Shown piece after piece: positions 13,501 through 25,500 of a stretch of 64,000 bases of DNA (positions within the stretch are counted from its first letter, which is position 1; every line of letters begins with the position of its first letter). The translations under genes and the position numbers were made by a program. Source of the stretch: Chamaea fasciata (lineage: Eukaryota; Chordata; Aves; Passeriformes; Sylviidae); the NCBI GenBank assembly GCA_029207755.1, contig JARCOQ010000012.1, positions 19,393,740 through 19,457,739 of the forward strand, given 5' to 3'. The notes beneath the pieces were generated by a model. The model saw only the letters and a program-made list of their open reading frames with translations. It was not told the DNA's origin and searched no databases.

Positions 13501-16500
13501 ATGTAACAATCAAGGCCGGATTCTTGGCATCCTGCCCAATAGAAATAGGAACAGGGCTTGAGGCACAGTCTCAAAGATCCAACAGGTGTCTCCGTCCTGG
13601 CACAAGGCCAAAAACGGTATCAAAATCTCTGGGTTTTACCTCATAAGTGAAACAAAGAATGGAACCCAAATCCTTCCCTTAAATGGAAGCCTCCTTGCCA
13701 CTGTGGGGCTGCAAACCCTACCAGGTGAGGTACACTTCTACACAGGACCTTGCTCGTTTTCCCGTTGCCAGCGGAGTTTGCAAAGTTCACTTCAAAACAG
13801 TTTCTGATTGCGAAATGAAGTTTCTACAAATGACCACCAGTGCAAAACCAAAGCTTCTATGAACGAGAGAGCCCCTGCTCCCCTGGTTTCCTCTCCTAGA
13901 GCAGACAGATGATTTTTAGCAGCTTTCTGGGATCATCCAGAAACTTCCTCCGCGCTGGCTTTTAAAAATGCCTGCAATCATACCCCCGCACACAAGGGCC
14001 TCAGGTGCAGGATCTCAAAGATTCAATAACAGTTTTGGGTGCAGATTAATGCAAAATACAGTAACAGTACGAATCACCCCAGAACACACATTTTGGTGGA
14101 AAACACCAGATCCTGTTAGCCTGGCCTGGAAAATGCTACATTACCATGAGAATCATATTCCTCTTTGCAATAACAACATCAGGAGGGCAGCTTATCAGAC
14201 ACTGTTCCCGGTCCACATTAAGAGCTGGAAATGAAGACGGTCTCCAAGCTATTCACAGCTCAAAATCCTCAGTGGGAGCAATCTGATGACCAGGACAACA
14301 GCTACTCCCATACTATTTTCCATTCTGGTTTCTCTTCTAGCCTCCTTCCCTGTGCTCGTCAGTTCAGACTAACAAATGGGGGCCACCACTTCCATCAGCT
14401 CTTCTGGAAGGTGGAATGTAACAGGCCAGGTGGGAAGGAGGGCCAGAGCACCTCAGCCCACAGTAGCCCCACGGCCAAACGTGATTCCCAGAGGCCCAAA
14501 CGTGCGGCCCCCGCGTTTCGGCTGGAGCCGCTGTCAATGGACCTGAAGCCAGGAGAGTCTGTGGACATGATGCTGCGAGGCTTCTCCCGCAAGGCGCAGG
14601 TGAGGTCCCCACCACGGGCTGAGCTGGGGAAGCATCAGATCCCCTCCCCTGGGCTCGTTCCACAGTCCCTTGACATTTGCCTGGGGAAATGAGCAGGGGC
14701 CTTCAAGAAACTGGTTTAAGACCACACGTTTCTGTGGCAGCACCACTTAATTTCCTTGCTGGTCACCATCAGACCAGCTACAGCTTTATTGTGATTCCAC
14801 AGCCACCAAAACCTAGTGCTGATCCCGAAGTAGGGGTAGAAGGAAATACTGCTCTTTTGGGGCAGACAGCATTGCATGCTTAGTCAGCAAAGAAGGACAG
14901 AGAAATAAGTTAGTAACACTTAGACTAGGAGCCCAAAAAGAAAGTGAATTAAACAAGTGCCAAGTGGTTCTTCTGGGGTAAGCACAGAGTAAACCAAAAG
15001 CCATGTGAAGGGGGGGAGTTTCTCACAAGTGCCTTTTGTGCTTAGTGGGGTGCAGTGCTACAGACAGTTGAGTGCAAAATAAATAAGCTGCATCACTGGA
15101 AGAAAAGCGGGCAGTGACCATAACTCTGTGGCAGGAATAGGGCGCGTGGTGGGTGGTGGGTGCTGAGCCAATGCTGGGCATTTGCTGGATGCCCTGCCAC
15201 CACCCACTGGTGACAAGTGACTCTTGCATGCAGGTGGTGCAGAATTACGCCATCTGCGAAGCTGTCATTGGGACAGGCGGCTCGATGAAGAAGATAATAG
15301 AAGCAACCATTACCTGCGAGTTTATTGATCCCACTATAAATATATCAGCCAGACAATTCTCTTTCCGGGTGGAGAAGGTAAGTGTCTGGATTGCATCCTG
15401 GCATTGAACAGCGTAGCTGAGGGCGGGGTGTGCTTGTGTAAAAGCCCCTCTTTACCCTTCCTGAGGCACTTTGTAAAGTGAGGGGAGATGCTTTTAGAGA
15501 TGAGACTGGTATTTAACGTCCCCAAAGTAAAACTGCAGTTACAGCTGCACTGCCAAGGGGGATCGTGGCCACCTCCAGAGAAATGCCAGTTTCTCTGCTC
15601 ACGGTAAAGGGAGGTTTCTGAGGATCCTTCAGGGCACGGTGATGTCTGTACACCGATGCTGTAGGAAAGCAGGGAAAAAATGGAGATTCCTGTGAATTCC
15701 TCAGACTGACAAGGAAAAACCCAGCATCTCCTGTGTCTCTTTGCCTTCTCTGCTGTTGGCATGAATGCTGTATGGTATAGCTATATGGTATAGCTCTGTG
15801 CATTTCCCTAAGCCTCACCTGCTTCAAAGCACCCCCAGACACCCTGCAGCTGCAGTGATGATAACACTGAGGCAGAGCAGGTACCCTTTAGTCTCGGGAT
15901 CCCAACTCCAGCATCATGCTTCCCTCTCAGTAAGTCGTCTGAAAAAGAGAAGATGTTTCATGAGTTGGTTTCTGTAGTTTCAGGCCTCTCCTCTGGTTCC
16001 CAGGTTTCCACTCAAGTACAGAATCCCTGGAACAGGCAGTTCCGATGTAATTAGAAGCTTTTCAGCTCTCCCTGATTCTGCCTGGGTTCTGCTTGACGCC
16101 ACACATGCAAACTGATTTATTGCATACTATGGCACCTATTTGATACCAGTACATGCAGAACTAGTTTCCCAAACTCCCTGGTTTCACTAAACCATGCAGG
16201 AAGCCCAGCAGAATGCAGACAAGGAAGGAAGAGCCTAGGCTGATCATAGCTTTGAGGCCACAGACACCTTGTCCCTGTAGCAGGGACTGCAGGACGCATC
16301 CTGCAGACAAGCTGCTTTATGAGCCAGTAAGGTTGTAAGAAATGGCTGTATGTGAGTGAAGATCATCTAGTGCTGCTCTGCGCAACAGAGAGACAAAACT
16401 GGAGACAAATGGTCTGGATTCCCTTTCTGCTGTAGATCTTGTTCAAGCAGCTGCCTCCTCTCAGGGTCCCATTTCCTCATCTGTACCTGGGAGTGTTTCC

Positions 16501-19500
16501 CTGTCCCCCAGAGGGTGCTGTGGTTTCTAAACATGAAAAGCATCTGCTGTAAAGAAAAATCTCCTGGAAGTGTAGAAACAAATAAAAAGGGTAAATAGAA
16601 ATGTGTGCACTTCTGGGACTGAAAACTGCGAGATGCAGCAGAAGCAGGTCTGTGGCTAGCTGAGGTTGTTTTTCCTTGTCTCCTGTTTGTGTAGAAACCC
16701 AGTGATGTCCTGACTCTGCAGTACCAGCCTTTGGCTATAAAGAACACCTGCCGGCTGCCACTCGACCTTATGCTCTACTTGGAGCAGCCGTTTCAGGTCT
16801 GCAGTGAGGACCAGCAGCCACTCCCACATGGCCAGGTGAGCAGCCCCGGACTCCTGCAGTGGGGTTTGAAGAGGAGGGATGCGGTGATGCACTTCTGTTG
16901 GGACGTCCTTAAGTCAAGAAGTTTAATCTGTAGCGTCAGCAGTGGGATGGCCTGAAGTGCATCAGCAGAGCTGCTGAAGGAATCAAAAACTTATCTGAGT
17001 TGAGAAGATCCACCCTGGCTCTCAGGCACAAGGAGAAGGGAGCAGGCAACTAGGTCTGGGCAAGCCATGCAGTGAAGGTGTCTCCTGGAAAGCATCCCAG
17101 CTCTCCAGCAGCCACCCCTTGTATTGCTGCTGAGCACAGAAACGTGAGCCTGAGGGAATCCTGGACTCGAGTGTGGTGCCCGCAGTCAGACCCTTGCTGT
17201 AAAGAAATGAACGATGAACTGAGAAGCCCATGCTGGTGTCACACTTGGAGCATTTACTGGTTCATGCTGTCAGACCTTGGGATGTCATCCCACAGGTGAC
17301 TAATTACTGTTCATCTGCTTGCAGCCTGTGACAGTGGACGTTGGGCAGACCTGTCACCTCTACATCGCATTTGACCCAGCTTATGGACTGGATTTTAATA
17401 GCTGGAAAACAATGAAGATCCTGAAGATAGAAATGGTCAGGGGCCATCCTTATGTGGAGCGTATCACCCTTTGCGGGGAAGCCCACTTCCCAAATCTCCA
17501 AATCCAGCCCAGCACCCTGGAATTTGGCTGCATCGTGGCTGGCACGAAACAGGAGCGTTCTCTGGAGATGACCAACTGCAGCCCACTTCCCGTCAAGTAC
17601 CACTGGTCATTCCAGATGGACGACCATGTGAAAAAGTTGAGGTATGTGCACCTTTGCCCCGTCCTTGAAGCTCTTCTTCCTGGTGTCCTGTTAGTACTTT
17701 GCAAAGAACAAAGCTGTTTGCCTAGGAGCTGACAAACTGCTTCTGCCTTGTCCTTGTGCAAATAACACTGACCGGCTGCGGTCAGGCTGGATGCTCAGGG
17801 AATAGGTTTTCCACCAATTTGGTGCTCCTTGTGGTTTCCCCTGGGAAGGAAAGCTAGGGCAAAGGCTGCTTTCTCAGACCTCCGTGGCCTGAGGCACTGT
17901 CCACCCTGCTGAAGGGCTCCTAGTCCCAGCTGCCACAGTGCTGCTGGAGGCCCTTTTGGCCCCCTTGCTTTGGGATGGGTCCTCTCTGCAGGAGCTGCTC
18001 TCTGCTCCTTGCCTTCCTCCCTTGCGCTGTGCTGGAGGACGCCCAGAAAGTCCCAACACCAGAGAAAGAGCTACTTAGCAACTGGGCTGATGCTGAACCT
18101 CTTGTTACCTTCCCTTTCCTTCTTTTCTGAGACAACTCCTTTAGTGCCAGGACAAATTCTTTCCCAGGGGTCAGCTTTCAGTGGACACCTTGGATTCCTC
18201 ACGACCCTCTTTTTGTGACACTTGTTACTCACTTTGACTTTTCCCCACTGCAACATGTCCCTTATAGGTTCTGTACTGCTTGACAGCAGGACTTGTTCAT
18301 CACATCATCTCCTATCCCTGCCTCTCGCTCCACTACTTTAGAGTGAAAAACATTGTCTGGGCACCATGGTCCTGGGAAGTTGCCTCAAACCATTCATTAA
18401 AACTAAAGAGAGTGGAACAGATGATTAGGGATCTCTTGGGGGTTATGGTGAGAGAGCGCCTCATGCAGAAATGAAACCCAGCCTCAGATAACAAGCTACA
18501 AAGCTAAAGACAGTTTTTCTTTGGGGAGCAGGCACTGAATGCCTGTCTGGGAATGGAGCATCCAGGTTGTGTTTGACTGTGTGGGAAGCACTTGTATCTC
18601 AGCAGGGTGACAGGCAGGCACGGCACAACTTTGTCCCTCACGTGGCATTAGAAACACAAGCAGAGTTACCCTGAGCACCTGCTTCAATTTAAAATGGGGA
18701 ATGTGACCTGAGTCACCTGGGAGTGCTGGAAAATGTCAGCCAACCTCCCCAACACTCTCAGGGAAACATTCCTGATAAATACCTGGTAAAGCCGCAGAGT
18801 TTCTGGCGTTGGGCGCTGGGGGGGCTGTGCCGGCTCATCACTGGCTGCGTCTGCCCCTTGGTGCCTCAAATCTCCCCTTTTTCTTGCCTTCCCTGTCTTT
18901 TCCTCTCCCACTGTGTTTTTTTGCATCCCCACGAGGTGTGAATCCGTGTCCTCTGTAGTTCCTCACTGCGAGCAGTTGCAGCTGCCTGCACCACTGCTAC
19001 CTCAGTGTCAGCCCTGGGCCACCTTTAGATGGAACCTGCTCCAGCCTGGATTGGGAAGGGCTGGATCAAACCATTTCTCAGTTCAACGCACCAGCACCCA
19101 CCCAGGGGCTGCATCCTGAGCAGGAGCTACTGGTGCAGGTGTCCTTTCCTCCCACTGCAGGTCCCTGTTCATAGTTATGTTCTTTTCCAGACATGAGCTT
19201 TGCCCACCTAAATTCCAACCCAAACCACCGACGATGGTGTCATTCCGTTTGGATAAGCCGGCAACTCAGTGGAGACGCTTCAGGATTAGAAAAGCGGAGG
19301 AGCCAGCCACAGCCCTGGAAGAATCACGGGATCTTGGCCAATCTTCAGGAGCAGAGGTAGATTTTCTTGTACACCTACTGCTTGTGTTACCTCCCTAGCT
19401 TGCCACCAACAAGTCCTGCTCGTGCTGACCTCCCTTTTTGCCGCCCTGCTGTCCTGTGCCCTGAGAGCGGGCTGGGCAGCAGGGCCGGTGGCTGGACATG

Positions 19501-22500
19501 GGGTGTGTGGGAGGGAGAAACAGGAGAGTTCTCCTTGGAGAAACCTGCTCAGATGCTGTGTTGAGTGTGGGTTTTTTGCCTTGTTTTCTTCACAATGTAA
19601 GATGAGGCTTTTGTCTGCATCATGATGATAAGACCTCCAGCTTCCTTCCCAGAGCAAGCTGTGATGAGTCCTGATCTCCATGTACCCTCTTCCCAAGCCA
19701 GCCAGACGACCTCTTTCCAGATCTCTCTTTTCACCCAAGAGCTGGTATCGCAGTGGTGGCTCTGAAGCTGTCTTACAAAATGAGACTTTGCAAAGTGGCT
19801 GTCTCTTCTTCCTAGCATAGAAAATGGCTTGTTTTTCAGGTGCCACCACGTACTTGGGAGAAGTATTACGTCCCACCAGGGTTGGAGGGAGTCACCTTTT
19901 TCATGGACTTAGGGTACACTCCCCTCGAAACTGAGAAGGTAAGAAGGAATCTGTCTCACTCCCACTTTTCCAGTGTGGCAAGCAGGGCTGTAGCTCCCAG
20001 TCCCACTGGTGGCCATCAGCATTGCCCACAGCGGGGCCTCACATCCCTCCGGACCCATCGCAAAGTGCTGCTGAAGCAACTGGTTGTTAGAGAGGCTGTG
20101 CAGGACATGTTGTAGGGCTGCCCAAGGACGCTGTGCAGCACCGATGGAGGGCATTGCTCCCCTTGGACCTCATCAGGTGGTCCATAGGAAATTTTTGCTG
20201 GAGCACGTTGAGAAAGCAGCATAGAAATCAGAGCGGGGCGGGGAAAGCCTCAGGAGTCAGATGAGCTGGGCTGGAATCCTTCCCTGAGCTCCAAGAGCTC
20301 TGGCTCTGAGTCGCCTCCTTTTCTAAAAGCAGTAAGAAATGCTTTTTAAGGGCAAGTTGTGCATCAGAGAGAATTTCTACTGCCAGGACACATCCCAGTT
20401 CACTTTAATGTAGTGTATTAATTAATGCATTGATCTGCGAGTATGGGAGAAGATTTTCCCCATGGTGTTCCCTCCACTGGTCACTGGCATGGATACAAGA
20501 TGAGATTAGGATGATTCTGGCTGTATTTGAGGAACAGCCCCCTCTGGCTACAGCTGCACTTTGCTCCAAGAAGCTCTTCTGCATCCATTTCCATGCTCAA
20601 CACCTCAATCTCTCCTGTCCTCCGTCCAGGTTTTCAGTATCCTGCCGGTGTCGGGTGTGCTGCAGCCAGGAGAGACACAGCAGGCCTCCTTCACCTTCTT
20701 TGGCCTTCTCGACACCATCGCTCGTGTCACGGCGCTGTGCCACGTGGAGGGAGGCCCCACCTACAAGGTGAAGCTGACCGGGGAGGCCTCACGTGTCAGC
20801 TACTTGCTGAGCTCCCGGGAGGTTGACTGCGGCTTACAGGTACCCCACATGTCCCCTGGCACAGCTCCCTGCCCTGCAACCACGGCCAGCGGGTTCCTGC
20901 CCGCCTCAGTCCAGGCCTCCCTCCCCTTCCCAGCCCCTTTGTTGGCCTGCGGCTTGGAAGTACAACCTTTGAGGGACAAATCTGGCATCCAAGCTGGCTT
21001 CAAATGGTCATCTCCAAGCCTCCCCAAAATGTTGAGAAAGGTACCCTGAGAAACACTGCCTCCTGGGGCAGGCAGGGTCCCAGTGGGGATGCTCTGAGGG
21101 ACATGTCCCTGAGACATCCCTCTGCTGATCCATTCCCAAAGCCTGACCTCCAAGGAGATGCTCTTGTATAAAGCTCTTGCTTAACCCACACAATAATCAG
21201 GGGAAGAATTTGGGCTTCCAGTCACTACAGTTGCAGAGACTGTCCCAGAAGAATCCCCACTTCACTCTCTTTCAGTTGAAAGCCCACAGATATTTTCAGC
21301 TGCTGGCCCTGTCTGTGTTGCCCTGTGTGACTTCCTTGTTGCATGTTTGTTGCTTGCCAATACTTGCGTGCAGGTGCCTTTTCTTCTGGAATGCCTGTCT
21401 TAGAAATGCACTGACTTTTAGATACAATTCAATGGGGACAAAGTCATCGAAGCAAAAGAAAACTGTTCATTAGTAACAATTCAGCTGAGCCGGGTGTGTC
21501 TCCCTCCCCGAGAGCCGGGAGCCCAGCACACACACCCCTTTCACCAAAACGGCTTCTTTTATCCCTTTTTTACCCGGCCAGGGTGGTCCCTGTCCTCCTT
21601 CCCATTGGATGGTACTCGGGAACTTCCATTCTCTCTGACCGCCAACTCTTCTGTCCCCTCCCCTCTCATCCTACTGCCTTTCAGTCAGGTCTTCAACCCT
21701 GCCCCTCTCCCAGCTCACAGCAACACCCAACAACACGACCTGAACAAATCCAAACAATCCAAACAACAACACGCAAGAACCAACAACTTCCTTTCTTTAA
21801 CCTCCTAACTCTTGGATTCATCTCACGCACCTCAGTGCCACCTCCTTTGTTTCTCCTGGCAGCTGGTGGCCCCTGAGAGCACAGAGGGCCTGTGTCCCCT
21901 GGTTCATTTATTACTGGCCCTCACGTGGTCGTCACCACATGTCTGTGTGCTGCCAGAGCTCCTTGGTCCTGTGCAGGTGCCCTGTGCCTGGGGCTTGCCC
22001 AGCTTCCCAAGGGCCCGTATCTCCTCCCTGGTCCCTGCTCCCAGGTCTGCTTTCAACCCCGGGAGAGAGGAAGGAAATTCCCAGCCGCAGGCCTGGGTCT
22101 GTAACCTCCTGCTCCTGTGCTTTCTCTCCAGATGTTTAATGAAATTCATCACACCACGGTCACCCTGGAGAACACCTGCAATATGGAATTCAACTGGGTG
22201 CTAAACCCTAGCACTGCAGACCAGGATCTGCCTGGTGTGTTTCTGGTCAAGCCCACCGCAGTAAGTAGCACAAGTGACTCACCCCAGCCCTGTGTCGGGT
22301 GGCCCAGGAGAGCGTTAAAGGGAAAAAAGAGGGGGCGGGGGGGGGAAAGGGACAAAAAAGTCAGAGGGGAATACCCCAAACCCAGCCATGAGAGAGAGAA
22401 GGGTGTGAGCGATTTCTGCTGGGGGCAGAGAAGGTCAGACAAGTGCTGTCCTGATAGACTCCCCCACGGCCTTGGCTGGCGGGTGGCTCTGCTGTCTCAC

Positions 22501-25500
22501 GGCAGACAGCGGCGGAAGGCACAAGTGTGTTGGTCACTGTCCCGTCCCGCTGTAAGGGGAGCAGAGGAGAATTCTTTTTGATAGATTTCTCGGGCGAAAA
22601 CAAGGCACAAACGCAGCAAATATTACATCTGGAAATTGGTAAAGAAAGGGTACGGCCCCGACCAGAAGGGGACAGAAAAGAGAGCAGAGAGAGACAATGG
22701 GAAACAGAGGGAGTGACAGAAGCCAGGGACAGAGCGGTACCGCTGGAAGCCTGGGGCGCTGTGTCGGCGTCCTGCTCGGCGGCTGGAGCAGGAGCCCGTG
22801 TGCGGCCAGCGCCCCGAGCGTGCTGCCGCGGCGGGCTGGGCGCGCTCCGCGCCCGCGGCAGGCGCGGCGGTCCCGCGGGCTGCGGCGTCCGGGCTCCGCA
22901 GCTGCGGCTGGGCACGGCCGGCGCGGCGGCTGCTCCCGCGGGGCAACGGCGGAGCGCTGCGGGGCCGTGGCCGGCGGGGAAGCGGCGACAGCGGGGTAGG
23001 CAGGCGGGGAAGGAGCGGCTCTGCAGGGAGCCGGGCCCTCCAGGTGCTCCCGGCACGACCACAACCAAAAATGGCGGGGGGAAATTGGCAGCGTTAACTG
23101 CTTTTGTGCGCCGAGATTCCTCCCGTAATTCAGCCCTTTTGGGAAGACTTAGTCAGACGGGCAAAGTTTGCCCGGGCTTCGCGGTCTGCCCTCCCCCAAG
23201 GGAGAGGTCGCTTGCAGCCCCCCCGAGACGGGGCCTGCCTGCATCTTCTCCTTGCAACCTCCTCCACGCCTGGAGTGTGTTAAGGCTCCCAACGCGACTG
23301 CAGCCCCTGTAGTAATTTTTCACCCCGTGTCAGAAAATGGATTTATAACATACGGTGAGGCACAAATAAAACTGGAATTGGTTCCCCACTGCGGCGGTGC
23401 GTGTCCTCCCACGGCCGGCTAGCCCCGACACGCCCCCACACGATCTATAGAAATGTGGGATCTTGGCTGCCGACCTGCCCTGCCACGTTGGGAATGCGGA
23501 GGAAGAAAGACGGGACTCTCAAGAGGCCTGACTGCAACTTGGGTTTATTGGTAGGAAGGAGGGAGCCCTCAGCCTGCGACCGGTGCTTCAGGGAGACCCT
23601 GAATCTCAGGAGGGAGAGGGTTTTATACAGTGGCTGGAAACTCAGGGTGGCTACACGTGCAACCAGTGGGGTATAACTGGGGAGTGTCTACTGACGTAAC
23701 AAGCATTAACATTAAATACCAATGATCCGAAGGAAGGAGGGGAAAGCTTCCAATCCAGCCAGTCGCCAGAGATCTCCCTTCGAAGCTTCTGGACCCGGGG
23801 GACAGGCCCTGGGTGACTGGCAGGGTGGGAGGGTTTCCCGACGAATGGTGGACAGGTAACCAAGGCGGGAAAGGTGAACCAAACAGGGGTTGTATGTGGG
23901 GCAGGCTGAGGGAGAAGCTTACAATTTGTAACAAAAAGGACCTAAAAATACAACGGCACTGAACCAGGGTACAAAGAACAACTATCTTACATTAAAACTC
24001 ATGATAAAAACCACACCACCGCACCTCACAGTCACTCTGGGGACCCCGACGGCTGAGATGTCAGGCTGCTGGCACTGGAGCGTTTCTGAGGGTCGCCTTA
24101 CCCAGGCTGTGTGATCACACAGGACATTGTCCTTTGCCCGGCCTCCCCACTGCCAGGGCTAAGAACCACTTACATAGCCCTTCAGTAGGCGTGCTGGTCC
24201 CTGCCTCCTGCAGCTTTGTGCTGTGCAGAGGCTTTGTGGGGCAGTGAGGGGGCCGGGGAGCAGGGGGGCTGGAGGAGCGATGAGAAAAATTTGCAGCGTC
24301 ATCCCACCATTTGTCCAAGCTTCTCAGTCCTGCCTGGGTGTCTTTGAGCCGAAGCAGCACTCCTGCCTTTGTCCCTCCTTGCAGTGGGAAGAGGGAGCCG
24401 ATTGGCTTTCCCATTTCTTCATGCCTGTCCTACAAGGGATGGGAGGAGCTGCTGGCCCTGCTGAGTGCGGGGACTTCTTTTCCATAGCAAAAAAAGCCTT
24501 TTCTTGTTGAGGTGGGCTCTTGCTGGCAGAGGGCGAACCCCATGAGCAGCAGAGCTGTGCTCACATCACATCAGGCTGTGCTGGGGCTGCAGGCAGATGA
24601 GCTCTTGGGAGGACACACTGCACCCCCGGGTCAGTGGCTCGATCTTTTGGGCACAAGGAAGGTAGGAGGTGTGAGAAGCAAAGCCCACTCATCAGTTAAA
24701 ATTTCAAGAAAATTTAGTGTGAGACAATAGGGGCCAAAGTCAATAAAGCAGAAGGAACAGCACTGCCTGCTTAGCCACATTAGCTGCAGACAGAGGCACA
24801 CACCAGTCAACACAACACCCCTTGTATGGCCGGGGTATTGCATCAGCCCAATGCGTATTTACAAGCAGTTCTTTGTATTCCAACGTTTTAACAGAGTTCC
24901 TTTTCCGTCCGGCCTTTTTGGAGCATATGCGGTTGTCCTAGTCCTGGTCCTTTGTTACTTTTTGACACATTCAACAGGCTTCAATTCCTTCATTGGCTAA
25001 ATGTTAATATTACAACAATTCTTCACCAGCATTGGTATCACAACAAAAGAATTGAATTAAAAGAACTCTAAACTTTAGCAAAACTTCTTTTACAAAAGTC
25101 AACATTATAAAACATACAGTGTTTACTCTAACAGTTGCAAAAGCCAACACTGTAATGTATTTATCATGATGGTGGTGTGGTTTGATGGCTTCTTCTAGAT
25201 GAGAACCTGTCTTCTCAGCCTGTCTGTCCCCTGAACCATTCCCCATCAAACTCTGATGCATTCCCTCTCTCTTCTGTCCCTGCAGGGCTCCATTGCACCA
25301 GGCGAGACGCAAGAGCTGAATTTTTCTTACGTGCCAGGATTACCAGGAGCTTTCAGCAGGACTTACCACCTCAAAGTGGGTGACCTGGAGCCAGAAAGTA
25401 TCCGTCTGAAAGGAGAAGCATCCTTTCCCGTGTTTAGTGTGAACCTGCCCTGGAACATCAAAGGTGGGTACTGCCTGTCTGCCTCCAGGAGGGGCCCCTC

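Noticed and set aside
19286..19876. 196-codon minus-strand frame
   Set aside because: It is antisense to HYDIN exons 15 and 16 and the intron between, with no recognisable domain.
22361..23068. 235-codon open frame on the minus strand, and a 261-codon frame on the plus strand (22527-23312)
   Set aside because: Both come from the GC-rich block; the products are Ala/Arg/Gly/Pro low-complexity with no family resemblance, as expected where stop codons are rare.
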